The translations under genes and the position numbers were made by a program. DNA of 64,000 nucleotides from Methylotuvimicrobium buryatense 5G (GTDB taxonomy: Bacteria > Pseudomonadota > Gammaproteobacteria > Methylococcales > Methylomonadaceae), in assembly GCF_000341735.1 (NCBI RefSeq), contig NZ_KB455575.1, positions 2,195,801-2,259,800 of the forward strand. The letters are read 5' to 3'. Every line of letters starts with the position of its first letter. Within the stretch, counting starts at the first letter, position 1. The notes under the pieces were generated by a model. It ran no database searches and was not told the origin of the DNA. It saw only the letters and a list, made by a program, of their open reading frames with translations. Positions 27,112-35,615 of this stretch are shown in pieces.

Positions 27112-27294
27112 AGGAACGAGCATGAAATAACTTCGATAACTGTTGGAAGGGGTTCGGTGGCTCGCTTGACAGGTGTCGGCGGCCGGAATAGCCGCCGTCA
27201 AGCCTACATGGACGTATTCACGGAGTCCTGTCAAGCGAGTCACCGAACCGCCACAATGCGTAATGCTTGTAGAAGTTATTTTGTACATATTCCT
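27112..27294. mobile_element. Palindromic element (subfamily II), copy 1, 183 bp
   Basis: The inner arms 27151-27173 and 27227-27249 pair over 23 bp with one mismatch around the core AGCCTACATGGACGTATTCA. Imperfect outer arms GAGCATGAAATAACTTC and GAAGTTATTTTGTACATATT bring the total to 183 bp. The copy at 30350-30533 has the same architecture and almost the same length. The right end touches the stop codon of the lipoprotein gene on one side, and the left end lies 13 bases from the nucleotidase start on the other. Confidence 0.75.
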
Positions 27295-27635
27295 TATTTT
27301 TTACTGGTATTAAAGGTATACGACCTAACAATGCCGTTATTGTCGAAGCGAATGACCAAATCCTCGGTTTCGGCCGGCCCGAATAAAGAATATTTATATT
27401 TTCCGTACGTCCAAGTGTGACGACCGTCTTCCATGCCCATCCGCCATGGCTGACCAAACATTTCCCGTACTTGATTTTGAGTCGTCTCGCCGATTTTCAG
27501 ATCCATCACCCGCGATGCGGCAAAATCCTTACCGACCGTAGCGCAACCGGAAAGCCCCGCGACACCTATCGAACCAGCAAACAACATGAGGCTTAAATTC
27601 AAAGCCCGTAAAGAAGATAAACCAACAATATTCAT
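27294..27635 (-). CDS. Small lipoprotein, SmpA/OmlA-like fold
   Basis: The 113-residue protein starts at ATG 27635, with AGGATC eight bases upstream; an upstream ATG adds nine residues without support. It has a signal peptide ending in the lipobox GLSGC, so it should be a lipid-anchored periplasmic or outer-membrane protein. The mature part has a linker and a compact domain with IGETTQNQVREMFGQPWRMG and TWTYGKYKYSLFG. This pattern is seen in SmpA/OmlA (BamE-like) proteins, where GxT..qV...fG.P is typical. It is not BamE itself, which is better conserved. Its role is unknown. Confidence 0.75.
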   Translation of the reverse strand: MNIVGLSSLRALNLSLMLFAGSIGVAGLSGCATVGKDFAASRVMDLKIGETTQNQVREMFGQPWRMGMEDGRHTWTYGKYKYSLFGPAETEDLVIRFDNNGIVRSYTFNTSKK

Positions 27636-28006
27636 AGCAATTGATCCTAGTCGATTAAACAATTTGATAAAAACAGCATGGAAAAGCCATCATTCGACAC
27701 GATTCCAACGCGAGAGTCGTATTTGAATATTGAGCTATATTAACTGTTTACAAGGGTTTTATGCATCTTATTTATACACGCCCCTAAAAACCGCGTTCAA
27801 ACACCATGAAACGGCGGCCGCTCAAAAGCTGTAAACAGGCACTCGCGGAAATGTCGAAAAAATTCGCCCAGCGATAATGAAAAAGCTTTCATCACCCCGG
27901 AAAAGAATTTGCTTGGGTTAGCGAGGAGGCACTTTCATAGTAAAATGAATTAGGCGTTAAAAAAAAGGTCTGAAACTAGCATCAATAAACACCGTGAGCC
28001 CAGGCT
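27636..28006. other. Divergent intergenic region, no gene
   Basis: The 371-bp gap between divergent lipoprotein genes must hold both promoters. It is AT-rich, with no repeat matching the other elements and no convincing -35/-10 pair. A run of A at about 27960-27966 precedes the Slp-family gene. Confidence 0.4.
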
Positions 28007-28552
28007 ATGAAATGGTTTATCCTCTTTTCCGCACTCTTCTTATCGGGATGTTCCAGCCTGCCCGTGGCGATACAAAAAGCACCGGTACCAGACATTCAAT
28101 ATACCGAAACCATCGATCGCATCGACACCTATAAAAATTATCGAGTACGCTGGGGCGGCACAATTATCCAAGTCGACAACGAGGAAAATCTTAGTCGACT
28201 ACAGATTCTTCATTACCCGTTGGACAGATTCGGAAGACCGCAAACCGACCAAGAAGCCTCAGGCCGATTCATCCTGGAAACTCCCGAATTTTACGATCCT
28301 GCCGTTTACCGTAAAAACACCCAAATCACCGCCGCCGGCACTCTGAAAGGCAGCGACACGCTTAAAATCGGCAACAAATCACTGAATGTGCCCGTCGTTG
28401 AAATCCAAACGGTTCATCGTTGGCCCGAACGCACGCAAAGAGATTGCCGTACCGATTTCGGAGCAGGCTTCGGTTACGGACCTTACCCCTGGGGCTTTTA
28501 TCCTTATGGATACTACCGCTACCATCCTCGTTTTTATTATCCGTGGTATTAA
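28007..28552 (+). CDS. Slp-family outer-membrane lipoprotein
   Basis: The 181-residue protein has a short signal peptide with lipobox LFLSGC, followed by a domain typical of the Slp/YeaY family. Markers are the segments NYRVRWGGTIIQVDNEENLSRLQILHYPLD (about 44-73) and GRFILETPEFYDPAVYRKNTQITAAGTLKG. Slp proteins are starvation- or stress-induced outer-membrane lipoproteins of unknown molecular function. The last 30 residues are unusual: a Gly/Tyr/Pro-rich tail (GYGPYPWGFYPYGYYRYHP). Such tails occur in some family members from environmental gammaproteobacteria. It stands alone, with the nearest gene convergent beyond a palindromic element. Confidence 0.88.
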   Translation: MKWFILFSALFLSGCSSLPVAIQKAPVPDIQYTETIDRIDTYKNYRVRWGGTIIQVDNEENLSRLQILHYPLDRFGRPQTDQEASGRFILETPEFYDPAVYRKNTQITAAGTLKGSDTLKIGNKSLNVPVVEIQTVHRWPERTQRDCRTDFGAGFGYGPYPWGFYPYGYYRYHPRFYYPWY

Positions 28553-28697
28553 TCCCAATTTCGGCATAAACGCTTAATGCACCGGGAAATAAATTTACCA
28601 TGTGTTTCATGGTTAAACTGCCTAATTTACTGTGAAAGTTCGTAGATTGAGACTCTTTATCTAATTTTTCGATATGTAACACAATGCCAACTCCGAA

Positions 28698-28851
28698 GAG
28701 GGTGCGGTTGCTCGATCGACAGGCGTCGGCGGCAGGGCAGATTTTTGCTCCTGCAAAATCTGCATTCATGCCATCCCTGGCAATCAGATTCCGCCGTCGA
28801 GCCTACATGGACGTATTCACGGCGTCCTGTCGGGCGAGTAACCGCACCCTC
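28698..28851. mobile_element. Palindromic element (subfamily I), copy 2, 154 bp
   Basis: This element has exactly the length and internal order of the inner element at 24334-24487: 26-bp arms, the GCAGATTTT/AAAATCTGC mini-hairpin and the core word. Where its left arm differs (GAGGGTGCGG against GAGGGTACGG), the right arm carries the matching change (CCGCACCCTC against TCGTACCCTC). It lies between two convergent genes. The rest of the 28553-28909 gap holds a decayed repeat at 28596-28630 related to that near 5620. Confidence 0.8.
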
Positions 28852-28909
28852 CCACGCCCTCGCACTTTCATTTACTGGGGCGATTGCCTGGCTTTCATGA
28901 ACGTTAGGA

Positions 28910-30247
28910 TTATAAAACACACTCCCTGTCCGCTTTCTCGGCGGCGGCACGCCCGTTTGCCTCACTGACTTGTCGACTGAAATACAAAGCCGCGCCAAAT
29001 AGTACGATACAAAACAAAATCGCGCTTTTCAGCCCGACCAAAATCTGCAACAAACCGATTGCCATCAAGCCGAACATGCCGGCCAACTTCATCGATAAGC
29101 CCCAAAAGCCGAAATACTCGGCGGAACGCGACAACGGCGAGAACAAGCCGATCAGAGTTCGAGTCGACGATTGGCAAGACCCCAGACTCAACCCCGCGAC
29201 ACTACCGACGAATAAAAAAACATATTGCGCTTGCCAAGCGACATTGAACTGAGACTGCATCATTTCAGTAAACACAGGCGTCAGATAAATCATTGCGATA
29301 GCCGATATCCACAATATCAAAGTCAGTCGATAAGTAAACAACGCACCCAACTTATCTTGTATGAAACCGAAAGCCACCGCCCCTAACGCTGCGGTAATCT
29401 GCACAATAATGAACATCCAAGTTCTGACCTCCTCGTCCCAACCGATAATTTGCGCGCCGTAGATGAATGCATACGTAATGATGATATATATACCGCTCAT
29501 CGCGAAAAAAATCGACACCAACATTACCGCTAGGTCGCGGTGATCCTTGATATGTTCAACCGTATTGCGAACTCGGCCGATACCAATACGGAAATATCCC
29601 GTTCCGGGCGGTAACGAACAAGGCACGCCACGCTCCTTGACCCATAAAAAAGTCGGAATCGCCGCAACCAAAAAAAATACGGCCGCCCAAGGGCCCACCC
29701 AACGAATGCTTTCAAAATTTTCGGCGCTAACTTCACCCAGCACCAACAACACAAAAATCGCCGAAACCATACCGCCGACATAACCAAGCGCCCAACCGAA
29801 ACCGGAAATTTTACCCAAATCATCCGGCGGGCCGAGGTCGGGCAAAAATGCCGCAATAAATGCTTCGCCGATTGAATATGCGAAATTGGAAATAATCAAC
29901 AATAATACGCCCAACCACGCCAAACCCGGTTCGACAAAATAAAGCGCTGCCGTACTGAACACAGTCAATAAGTAACTACCGAATAAAAAACGTTTCTTAT
30001 TGGCTGTGTAATCCATAACCGCGCCTGCTATGGGCGAAAAAATCACGACGCCCAAATAACCGATCGCCAAAGACACACTCCAAAGCAGATTACCAAGCCG
30101 GTAATCGGGTGCATCGCCGACGATCACTCGCGTAAATAAATCGCCGAAGACGACCGTTACAATCAGCAAGGTATAAGCCTGATTTGCAAAATCGAACATC
30201 GCCCAACCGAATATTTCTTTATTCGACGCTCTAACACGTGGATTCAT
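28910..30247 (-). CDS. UMF1-family major facilitator transporter
   Basis: The 445-residue integral membrane protein has about 12 hydrophobic segments. It begins with KEIFGWAMFDFANQAYTLLIVTVVFGDLF, the signature start of the UMF1/Atg22-like branch of the major facilitator superfamily. A loop after helix 2 carries SPIAGAVMDYTANKKRFL, the usual D-x-x-x-K/R pattern. The ATG at 30247 follows AGGAATAAGG; a longer frame adds 22 residues with no support. Bacterial UMF1 proteins are putative exporters of unknown substrate. A subfamily II palindromic element lies about 100 bases upstream of the start. Confidence 0.88.
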   Translation of the reverse strand: MNPRVRASNKEIFGWAMFDFANQAYTLLIVTVVFGDLFTRVIVGDAPDYRLGNLLWSVSLAIGYLGVVIFSPIAGAVMDYTANKKRFLFGSYLLTVFSTAALYFVEPGLAWLGVLLLIISNFAYSIGEAFIAAFLPDLGPPDDLGKISGFGWALGYVGGMVSAIFVLLVLGEVSAENFESIRWVGPWAAVFFLVAAIPTFLWVKERGVPCSLPPGTGYFRIGIGRVRNTVEHIKDHRDLAVMLVSIFFAMSGIYIIITYAFIYGAQIIGWDEEVRTWMFIIVQITAALGAVAFGFIQDKLGALFTYRLTLILWISAIAMIYLTPVFTEMMQSQFNVAWQAQYVFLFVGSVAGLSLGSCQSSTRTLIGLFSPLSRSAEYFGFWGLSMKLAGMFGLMAIGLLQILVGLKSAILFCIVLFGAALYFSRQVSEANGRAAAEKADRECVL

Positions 30248-30349
30248 TGCCTTATTCCTGACTTGAAATGACTGACTTTGAGAAATTCTGAGTGATTCCC
30301 GTAAAACCGACATTATAGACTCGGAAAATAAATTGATTTGTAAGTATTA

Positions 30350-30533
30350 AGGAACGAGCATGAAATAACTTAGACAACTGTCGGAAGGGGGTTTGGTGAC
30401 TCGCTTGACAGGTGTCGGCGGCAGGGATAGCCACCGTCAAGCCTACAGGGACGTATTCACGGCGTCCTGTCAAGCGAGTCACCAAACCGCCACAAAGCCT
30501 ACTACTTGTATAAGTTATTTTGTGCATATTCCT
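30350..30533. mobile_element. Palindromic element (subfamily II), copy 2, 184 bp
   Basis: The inner arms 30390-30412 and 30466-30488 are a perfect 23-bp inverted repeat. Outer imperfect arms sharing ATGAAATAACTTA extend it to 184 bp. Compared with 27112-27294 the left arm reads GGTTTGGTGA for GGTTCGGTGG, and the right arm has the matching TCACCAAACC for TCACCGAACC. It lies in the divergent region between the UMF1 and thioredoxin-fold genes. No other feature is clear in 30248-30672. Confidence 0.8.
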
Positions 30534-30672
30534 AAGCTCCTTCGCTGTATCTCAAACTCCGGCTTGGGAACGAGCGAAAAACCTTTTTCGACAATGATGG
30601 TCGAAATGAAACACTTACTCCAAAAATCTTACTTTGCGAGTCCGAAACCCTAACAACATATTCGAGTAAATT

Positions 30673-31350
30673 ATGATGAATAAAATACGAATAGGCCAAA
30701 CCGTCCCACTTTTGCCTGTATCCGATTGGATACAGGGAAACCCCATTGATTTAACACAGCAAAACGGGCGCGTCGTACTGATCGAAGTCTTTCAACTCAA
30801 TTGTCCCGGCTGCTTCCTCTATGGCTTGCCCCAGGCAATAGAAATGCATCGAAAATACTCCGATAAGGGCCTGACGGTCATCGGCATATCAACGGCTTTC
30901 GAAGATTTCGATAAAAACACGCTGGACAACTTAAAGCTTTTGGTTAATCAACAACAGGTCATCGGGCATTCCTATCGCGTCTTAGCCGAACATGATTTGT
31001 TGGATGACGGCAAGCTGTCCTATCGGGTCCCATTTCCATTGGCGATGGACCGTTTGATCGAACGCCGGGCAAACTTCACCGACGAAGAAATTACCGAGTT
31101 CATAAATTCGCGTATTCCCGATTTCGAGCAACAAAGCGATCTGCAACGCGAGCAAATCCGGCAAAATGTAGCCTTTTATCTTGAAGGCCTTAAATACCGT
31201 GCCGAAACCTTCGAGCTTTTCGATCTGCAAGGCACGCCGTCCAGCATCCTGATCGACAAAGAAGGCAGGTTGGCCGAATGCTTGTTCGGACATGATCCCG
31301 AACTGGAATTCAGGATTCAAAAACTGCTTGAAGCAGAAATACAAAAATGA
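30673..31350 (+). CDS. Thioredoxin-fold (redoxin-like) protein with CPGC motif
   Basis: The 225-residue protein has the opening of AhpC/TSA-redoxin proteins: IGQTVPLLPVSDWIQGNPIDL, then VVLIEVFQLNCPGCFLYGLPQAIEMH with a CPGC pair (about 44-47) in place of the usual WCxxC, and the GLTVIGISTAFEDFD strand. A helical insertion of about 80 residues precedes the GTPSSILIDKEGRLAE cis-proline segment. There is no signal peptide, so it is probably cytoplasmic. It may be a thiol-disulfide reductase or peroxiredoxin-like protein; the substrate is unknown. The first two codons are both ATG, and no good ribosome-binding site is seen. Confidence 0.8.
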   Translation: MMNKIRIGQTVPLLPVSDWIQGNPIDLTQQNGRVVLIEVFQLNCPGCFLYGLPQAIEMHRKYSDKGLTVIGISTAFEDFDKNTLDNLKLLVNQQQVIGHSYRVLAEHDLLDDGKLSYRVPFPLAMDRLIERRANFTDEEITEFINSRIPDFEQQSDLQREQIRQNVAFYLEGLKYRAETFELFDLQGTPSSILIDKEGRLAECLFGHDPELEFRIQKLLEAEIQK

Positions 31351-31439
31351 TGTTTTTTGCCATTCAGTTGGCAAAGAATTATCGACGCATCAGAAGCCCT
31401 TATCGGACCAGTTCGCAACCAAACCAACCCGATCCGATC

Positions 31440-31507
31440 ATCGCGACGAAGGCGTCGCTCCCACAAAGGGTTTCCAAGCGCTTTGGGAGCGACGCCTTCG
31501 TCGCGAT
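31440..31507. repeat. Perfect 23-bp inverted repeat between convergent genes
   Basis: ATCGCGACGAAGGCGTCGCT and the next three bases (31440-31462) pair perfectly with 31485-31507, around a smaller AAG/CTT extension. It lies between the convergent redoxin and TPR genes, where it may terminate both. The word CGCGATTTCGAAGCC at its right edge recurs at about 57394-57408, and relatives lie at about 34660-34695, so it belongs to a dispersed REP-like family. Nothing else is seen in 31351-31586. Confidence 0.7.
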
Positions 31508-31586
31508 TTCGAAGCCCGGAGGGACAGTTATAAAGAAAAGATATCGAAGCCGCCCAGGCTAAATAAACTACACAACCAAAAAAGAT

Positions 31587-33983
31587 TCAAACATCCTCGA
31601 GCATCTTCAAGATCTGTTGGGCTTCTTCGATACCGATGAATTTTTCATCTTTGCCGACAGCCCGCTCGAGATGCTGTTTCGCCCGTTTGTGATCGCCTTG
31701 TTTGAAATACACCATACCCAACCGGTATTGAGCGATCGCCGACTCGGGTGCTAGCGCAGTGACTTTCAACAACAACTCTTTCGCTTGTTCGTAACTGCCT
31801 TGCTTATAGGCCAACACGGCGACCGTAAACAACATATCGGGATGACCCGTTTTCGCCAAAGGCGCGGCCAATTTAGCGGCACGATCCAACGTTGCGCTAT
31901 CGCCGCCCAGTTCGGTCAAATAACGGACCCAATTATTCAAAGCAACGGCCGAAGTCGGTTGCATACGGTAATTTTCCTCCAACAAGGCAAGCGCTTTATC
32001 ATGAGCTCCGTCGCGGTGATAAAGCGCAACCAAATCGCCGGTCAACGTCGTCGATGCCGTTTTTTCGATGCCTTTTATCAAAACTTCGACCGCTTTGGTT
32101 TTATGGTTTTGATTGAGATAAATACCGGCCAAATTGCGGTACGGACTTTCCCACTCGGGCTTGATATCGATCGCCTTGTTGAATGCGGCGACCGCATCGT
32201 TCGCTTTGCCCGCCGCGGCCAACACGCCGCCCATCAAATTGTAAGCGACAAAATGCTCGGGTTGCCGCTTCACGGCTTCTTGAAGCTTGGCCAAAGCGCG
32301 GTCCGGCTTATTCAATTGCAGCTGGGTATTGACCAATTGCGTCAACGGTTCGATTGCATCGGGTTGATTGACCAACGCATCGGCAAAGCGCTCGACCGCC
32401 TTTTCGGAATTACCTTCGGCTTGGTATGACAAACCGGCCAGATAGTACCCCGTCGCTTCATCGGGAAAAGCTTGCTGCACGGCGTCCGATACTCGACGGG
32501 CTTGCTCCCATTGCCGTTGAGACAAATAAATCTTGAACAAAGCTTCCAATCCTTTTTTATGATTGGGATCGGCTTGCAACAGCGCGCCGATTTGCTGAAC
32601 GGCTTTGCCGGGATTACCAGTAGTGAGCAACAATTCGGCCAATTCAAGCCTCGCATTCTCGTCGGCCGGCTGCAATTGCACGATTTTTTCAAGATTTTCC
32701 AGCGCCGGCACCGGATCTTGATTTAACCGATGAGCGGTGCTCAACAATTTCAATACGGCAACATCGTTCGAGCGGTCCGCCAACACTTCACGAAAGTCTT
32801 GGATCGCGTCGGTCAAGCGGCTTTCGGCGAGCGCCAACTCGCCGCGCAAAATCAAGGCATCGCTTTGTTTGGGCTGTTTGTGCAACACGAATTCGAGTAA
32901 TTCGGCAGCTTGACTGTTTCGGCCGGTATTGGCGTAGAGCCTAGCCAAGCGATTTTCGGCATTGATGCCCTGAACGCCGGAAGAGTCGGCCTCGACTATC
33001 TCCAATAACGCTTGCTCGGCTTTATCGGTCAGATTTTGTGCCAGATACAAATTAACCAAGCCGAACTTCAACACAAAGTCGTCGGGATATTCTTCCAAGA
33101 GCGGAATCAATTCGGCTTCGGCGATTTCCGGCCCCCGCTTTTCGGTCAAGAAATCGAGCAGATTGACAATCGCTTGCCGATTGTCAGGCAAATCGATAAC
33201 GGCATCGCGCAGTACGCTTTCAGCCTTGTCGAGTTGATTGTGCTCGATCAAAAACAAAGCCAATCGCTTACGGTGCAACAAGGGTTTCGGTTCGATTTTA
33301 ATAATGTCTTCGAATGTTTTTTCGGCCTTGTCGAAAGCTTGAGTCTTGACGTATAGATTGACCAGCATCAAGAGTAACGAAGTATCGTCGGAATTTTGAT
33401 CGGCATAACCGCGTACAAACTCGATCGCTTGATCCAGTTTGCCCGATTTGGCCTTGAGCGACGCGAGCAGCAATACAGCCGGAACGTCTCCCTGCCTTTT
33501 CGCGAGCGCGGCTTCCGCCTTAACGATCGCGGCATCGCTACTATTTTGCGCGGCCAAAATCCCAGCCTGCAAAACCAAGGCATCGGGACTCTCGGCATCG
33601 ATAGCCAACGCCTGTTTCATCAATGTCTCGGCATCTTGGACTTGACCTGCCAACAGATAGATTTGTCCGAGTTTGACGCGGGCCTTCAAATGTTTCGGAT
33701 CGGCATTGACGACCTGCCGGTAAAGGTCTGCGGCTTGTTGTACATTGCCCAACTTTACCGAAGTCTCGGCAGATTCGAACAAGGCTTCAACTTGATCCGG
33801 CTTGAATTCGAGCGCCTGTTCGAAAGCGGCAAGGGCTTGCTCGTAATCACCCGCTTTAAATAATTGCTTACCTTGTTCGAGATATTCGTTCATTTGACGT
33901 TCGGTGTCGTCGCAGGCAGTCAAGGCTGCGGAAGAAAGGATGATAAAAAGAATGGAACGGTACTTTCGTATAAAAGACTTCAT
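31587..33983 (-). CDS. TPR-repeat lipoprotein, PrsT-like
   Basis: From ATG 33983 the product has 798 residues: a lipoprotein signal peptide with lipobox ALTAC, then about 20 consecutive tetratricopeptide repeats filling the remainder (for example GKQLFKAGDYEQALAAFEQALEFKPDQ and VAYNLMGGVLAAAGKANDAVAAFNKAIDIKPE). TPR solenoids are protein-docking scaffolds, here in the periplasm or on the outer membrane. Length and repeat style resemble the TPR lipoprotein PrsT of exosortase/EPS loci, but no exosortase or PEP-CTERM protein is nearby. It is read in the same direction as the TonB-ExbB-porin operon, across a 0.8-kb repeat-filled gap, so a scaffold role in that system is possible. Confidence 0.8.
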   Translation of the reverse strand: MKSFIRKYRSILFIILSSAALTACDDTERQMNEYLEQGKQLFKAGDYEQALAAFEQALEFKPDQVEALFESAETSVKLGNVQQAADLYRQVVNADPKHLKARVKLGQIYLLAGQVQDAETLMKQALAIDAESPDALVLQAGILAAQNSSDAAIVKAEAALAKRQGDVPAVLLLASLKAKSGKLDQAIEFVRGYADQNSDDTSLLLMLVNLYVKTQAFDKAEKTFEDIIKIEPKPLLHRKRLALFLIEHNQLDKAESVLRDAVIDLPDNRQAIVNLLDFLTEKRGPEIAEAELIPLLEEYPDDFVLKFGLVNLYLAQNLTDKAEQALLEIVEADSSGVQGINAENRLARLYANTGRNSQAAELLEFVLHKQPKQSDALILRGELALAESRLTDAIQDFREVLADRSNDVAVLKLLSTAHRLNQDPVPALENLEKIVQLQPADENARLELAELLLTTGNPGKAVQQIGALLQADPNHKKGLEALFKIYLSQRQWEQARRVSDAVQQAFPDEATGYYLAGLSYQAEGNSEKAVERFADALVNQPDAIEPLTQLVNTQLQLNKPDRALAKLQEAVKRQPEHFVAYNLMGGVLAAAGKANDAVAAFNKAIDIKPEWESPYRNLAGIYLNQNHKTKAVEVLIKGIEKTASTTLTGDLVALYHRDGAHDKALALLEENYRMQPTSAVALNNWVRYLTELGGDSATLDRAAKLAAPLAKTGHPDMLFTVAVLAYKQGSYEQAKELLLKVTALAPESAIAQYRLGMVYFKQGDHKRAKQHLERAVGKDEKFIGIEEAQQILKMLEDV

Positions 33984-34146
33984 GAATAGTTTTTTGGTTC
34001 TGAAATTCGGGCACTCCTGATGGATTTTCCGATTGTAGTTTCTCCGCATTCTCCTAGTGCGGAAGCGGTTTGGAGAGATAATTGGTATAAGTTTTTGCTC
34101 CTTCCCAAGCTCTAGCTTGCACTGCCATTAAGATATCGAAACCCCT

Positions 34147-34417
34147 GTCATTCCGCCAAGGAGTGGCGGAATCCAGTGCCATGGATGGCAAGCACTGAAT
34201 ACATCCGTGTAGTCTGGATGTCGGCAATCCATGCCGACATGACGGCTTAACATAATGACAGTGAGTTTTCTGGTTCCCACGGTCCTCCCTGAAAATCCAT
34301 ACGTTGGTTGCCGAGACAAGATCGGTATGCATTCCCACGGAGGACCGTCACTGTCATTAAGTTAAGGGAAACCCGTCATTCCGCCACGGACTGGCGGAAT
34401 CCAGTGCCATGGATGGC
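34147..34417. repeat. Direct repeat pair, 43 bp
   Basis: A 43-bp word starting GTCATTCCGCCAAGGAGTGG occurs at 34147-34189 and again, with three changes, at 34375-34417. Each copy contains an internal TTCCGCCA/TGGCGGAA hairpin. Similar ATGGATGGC-ended repeats are common intergenic elements in Proteobacteria. No gene is supported in 33984-34774. Confidence 0.65.
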
Positions 34418-34517
34418 GGGCTTTTGAAGCACATTCGAGCCTGAATGCGGAAAATGCCAGCATTACTTATTCTTTGGCGGCTTAACTTAATGGTAGTGAC
34501 GGAGGACCGTGGGAATG
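34330..34517. repeat. Inverted repeat with flipped centre, 37-bp arms
   Basis: The stretch 34330-34366 and the reverse complement of 34481-34517 agree over CATTCCCACGG at one end and CATTAAGTTAAG at the other. The central nine bases are inverted relative to each other (GAGGACCGT against GTCCTCCGT). A related word, CTTTATGGCAGTGACG, is at about 57894-57909. This is probably a decayed repeat cluster. Confidence 0.5.
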
Positions 34518-34537
34518 AGGGAATACTTTCACAGTCT

Positions 34538-34556
34538 CTGGAGCTTGGGAAACAGC
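34538..34556. repeat. Dispersed short repeat, copy 2
   Basis: CTGGAGCTTGGGAAACAGC matches the copies at 21354-21377 and 57493-57516. It lies in the same repeat-rich gap and has no coding context. Confidence 0.6.
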
Positions 34557-34713
34557 GGAACAACGCTTTCACTAAAGGTATTCTATGTACAAAATGCCCT
34601 GCTGTCTTAGCCAATGAGACTTCGATGACTTTTATTGCGACCCGCCTTTGGCGGCTTCGATATCGCGATCTGGGGATCGCTCCCACATCAGAGACCTCAA
34701 GTGCCACCCGGCA

Positions 34714-34736
34714 GGACGGGTTTTGCAAACCCGTCC
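34714..34736. terminator. Perfect 10-bp hairpin after the coiled-coil gene
   Basis: GGACGGGTTT and AAACCCGTCC pair perfectly around a TGC loop. It lies 39 bases past the stop of the coiled-coil gene on the minus strand and could end the exbB operon. There is no T run, and it may instead be a REP-like element. Confidence 0.5.
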
Positions 34737-34774
34737 GTAACATTTTGATATTGCTATCGTTAGCTATTCCTTCT

Positions 34775-35518
34775 TTAGCTGCCTTCCTCTTGACTTTGAA
34801 TATCGTCAGGCTCTTGAATTTCTTCAGGTTTTGAATCTTGAGCGGATTCCTGCATTTCATCTACGATTTCTGTCTCTTCGTAAACTTCTTCAGGCTCGGT
34901 CTTGCGCCTGTATTGTTGCTCGATCAATTTGTCTTCGTATTCCTGAATGATGTTTTCGAGTTCAACGCTTTTGAATTGAAAAACCGGCTCGGCCTGCACT
35001 AGTCGCGCCCAAAGACTTTGCCCGCCATAATCTTTGAGCATGTCTCGAGTTGCTTGATACATCTTGATATTTTTATTCTCGCAGGAATCCAGTTCCGAAA
35101 CGGTAAATTCTTGGAGTTTTTGCAGCTCGGCATGCTCCAGGCTCAATTGGTTTTTGGACTGATTCAATACCTTATATTTTTCGACAACTTCGACCAATTT
35201 CCCATGAGTTTGATCGAGCCGGCCGCGAACCGCTTCAATGGTACTTTTTTGCGTGTCCAGCTCGCCGCCCAGTTTTTCTTCACGAGAAACCGCCGCTTCA
35301 TGCTGCTCTTTCAGCGTTTCGATCTCGGCGGCCAGCTTATCGTTTTCTGCTTTCAAGGCATCGCGCTCGGCGGTCATTTCGCGGACCATCGCCTGCAGCT
35401 TGTTGATGACACGCGCGCTGCCGCCGTCGTCTCGCCTGGCTGCCTGAGCATAAACGGCATTCGATAACAATGAGGAAACAAACAAAACGGCCAAAAAATT
35501 TGAAATGATCTTGATCAT
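34775..35518 (-). CDS. Periplasmic coiled-coil protein of the TonB-porin operon
   Basis: The 247-residue product from ATG 35518 has a signal peptide (MIKIISNFLAVLFVSSLLSNAVYAQA). A long coiled coil follows (about 40-150, dense in E, K, L, with INKLQAMVREMTAERDALKAENDKLAAE). A short segment with one Cys (SELDSCENKN) comes next, then a very acidic tail rich in Glu, Gln and Pro (EEVYEETEIVDEMQES to the end). I do not recognise a named family. It is the last gene of exbB-exbD-tonB-porin, 98 bases after the porin stop. A periplasmic spacer or tether between the TonB complex and the porin is a plausible role but unproven. A longer frame to 35659 overlaps the porin gene and is not used. Confidence 0.75.
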   Translation of the reverse strand: MIKIISNFLAVLFVSSLLSNAVYAQAARRDDGGSARVINKLQAMVREMTAERDALKAENDKLAAEIETLKEQHEAAVSREEKLGGELDTQKSTIEAVRGRLDQTHGKLVEVVEKYKVLNQSKNQLSLEHAELQKLQEFTVSELDSCENKNIKMYQATRDMLKDYGGQSLWARLVQAEPVFQFKSVELENIIQEYEDKLIEQQYRRKTEPEEVYEETEIVDEMQESAQDSKPEEIQEPDDIQSQEEGS

Positions 35519-35615
35519 AAGATTTGATGATATTCGGAAATTGATCACAATTGGCCGTCCGGACAGGACAAACATTGGCTCGCCTCTTCTATAGATTTCA
35601 CGGCTCACCACAACC

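Noticed and set aside
24217..30533. CRISPR array made by the recurring palindromic elements
   Set aside because: The copies are hundreds to thousands of bases apart, differ in arms, and lie in separate gene gaps; there are no spacers or cas genes.
31587..33983. Exosortase/PEP-CTERM locus based on the PrsT-like TPR protein
   Set aside because: No exosortase, EPS gene or PEP-CTERM tail was found in the window; the similarity rests on TPR style only.
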